From Tumebacillus algifaecis (GTDB taxonomy: Bacteria > Bacillota > Bacilli > Tumebacillales > Tumebacillaceae), in NCBI RefSeq assembly GCF_002243515.1, contig NZ_CP022657.1, positions 526,001 to 590,000 on the forward strand: a stretch of 64,000 nt of DNA. The letters run 5' to 3'. Positions 63,690 through 64,000 of this stretch are shown in pieces. The notes beneath the pieces are model-generated. The model did not search any database, had not been told where the DNA came from, and saw only the letters and a program-made list of their open reading frames with translations. Both the position numbers and the translations under genes were made by a program. How positions within the stretch are numbered: the first letter of the stretch is position 1; every line of letters starts with the position of its first letter.

Positions 63690-64000
63690 ATGTTGGAAAA
63701 ATTGAAGTCGGTCGCTCATATGATCGGTCATACTCCGCTGATGAAACTGGCGGATGAGCGCCTTGACCTGTATTGCAAGTTGGAATACCACAACTTGATG
63801 GGAAGCGTAAAGGTGCGTCCCGCCTACTATATTTTAAAAGAGGCGATCGAGCGCGGCGATGTCAATCAACACACGACAATCATCGAATCCTCCTCCGGCA
63901 ACTTTGCCATTGCGCTCGCGACCTTGTGCAGGAAGATCGGCATCAAGTTTATTCCTGTCATCGATCCGAACATCAATCCATCGTATGAAAACCTATTGAA
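63690..64000 (+). CDS. sbnA-like: SbnA-like PLP-dependent synthase (partial)
   Basis: The gene starts at ATG 63690 after GTGGGGGGA and runs off the window. The first 103 residues read IGHTPLMKL, YCKLEYHNLMGSVKVRPA (PLP Lys in GSVKVRPA) and ESSSGNFAIALA, as in cysteine-synthase-fold enzymes. The KLEY-GS-K-RPA and ESSSGN pattern is closest to SbnA, which makes N-(2-amino-2-carboxyethyl)-glutamate on the way to 2,3-diaminopropionate. The upstream Fur-like boxes point to a siderophore operon continuing beyond the window. A plain cysteine synthase is the alternative. Confidence 0.75.
   Translation, partial: MLEKLKSVAHMIGHTPLMKLADERLDLYCKLEYHNLMGSVKVRPAYYILKEAIERGDVNQHTTIIESSSGNFAIALATLCRKIGIKFIPVIDPNINPSYENLL

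Overview
The window looks like chromosomal DNA from a Gram-positive spore-former of the Bacillales type (Brevibacillus/Tumebacillus-like; this is inference). Strong AGGAGG ribosome sites, an SwrC-like single-component RND pump, YmaF, a PadR/DUF1700/DUF4097 operon and an SbnA-like gene all fit. Composition shifts by eye between blocks: the first NRPS locus and the defence locus are AT-richer, and the second NRPS/PKS locus is clearly GC-richer.

Layout. 1-1664: decayed coding DNA. 1665-15345: a compact peptide cluster in one direction, made of an AmiE-type serine hydrolase, a two-protein three-module NRPS (A-PCP-C-A-PCP, then C-A-PCP-TE), an MFS exporter, a left-handed beta-helix protein and a MurA paralog whose catalytic Cys position is Asp. 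15838-20116: galU, pgi and a phosphoglucomutase gene (F6P to UDP-glucose supply). 20514-30597: an antiphage island with RADAR rdrA and rdrB, followed by a gene fusing a HAM1/ITPase-like domain to a SIR2 domain. That third gene is split by a 2437-bp IS21-family element with a 6-bp target duplication; removing the element and one duplication copy restores one 469-codon frame. 30617-32862: a partly decayed sulfur/persulfide locus with an ArsR fragment, a 14-bp palindromic CsoR/CstR-like operator, a HesB/IscA-like gene with in-frame UGA at the conserved Cys, a tusA pseudogene, DUF302 and YmaF. 33350-57450: a lipopeptide NRPS/PKS cluster (MFS exporter; FAAL-ACP, four C-A-PCP modules, KS; then AT-ACP, C-A-PCP, E) with no thioesterase. 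57721-57938: a 10-bp tandem repeat array. 58060-61110: a convergent RND pump. 61464-63324: the PadR operon. 63690 to the end: the start of an iron-regulated SbnA-like gene.

How it works together. The strongest candidate for an undescribed system is the RADAR plus HAM1-SIR2 operon. RdrB-type deaminases can make inosine nucleotides, HAM1 folds bind inosine triphosphates, and SIR2 domains of this type often destroy NAD+. The HAM1 domain has lost three conserved active-site residues, which fits a sensor better than a cleaning enzyme. I recall the Kongming (KomABC) system using a deaminase, a HAM1 protein and a SIR2 effector; here the last two are fused and the deaminase is RdrB. In this isolate the effector gene is broken by the IS element. 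The second strongest lead is the Cys-to-Asp MurA paralog inside the tripeptide NRPS cluster, which suggests either self-resistance to a MurA-directed product or a biosynthetic enolpyruvyl transfer. The third is the possible selenocysteine HesB-like gene.
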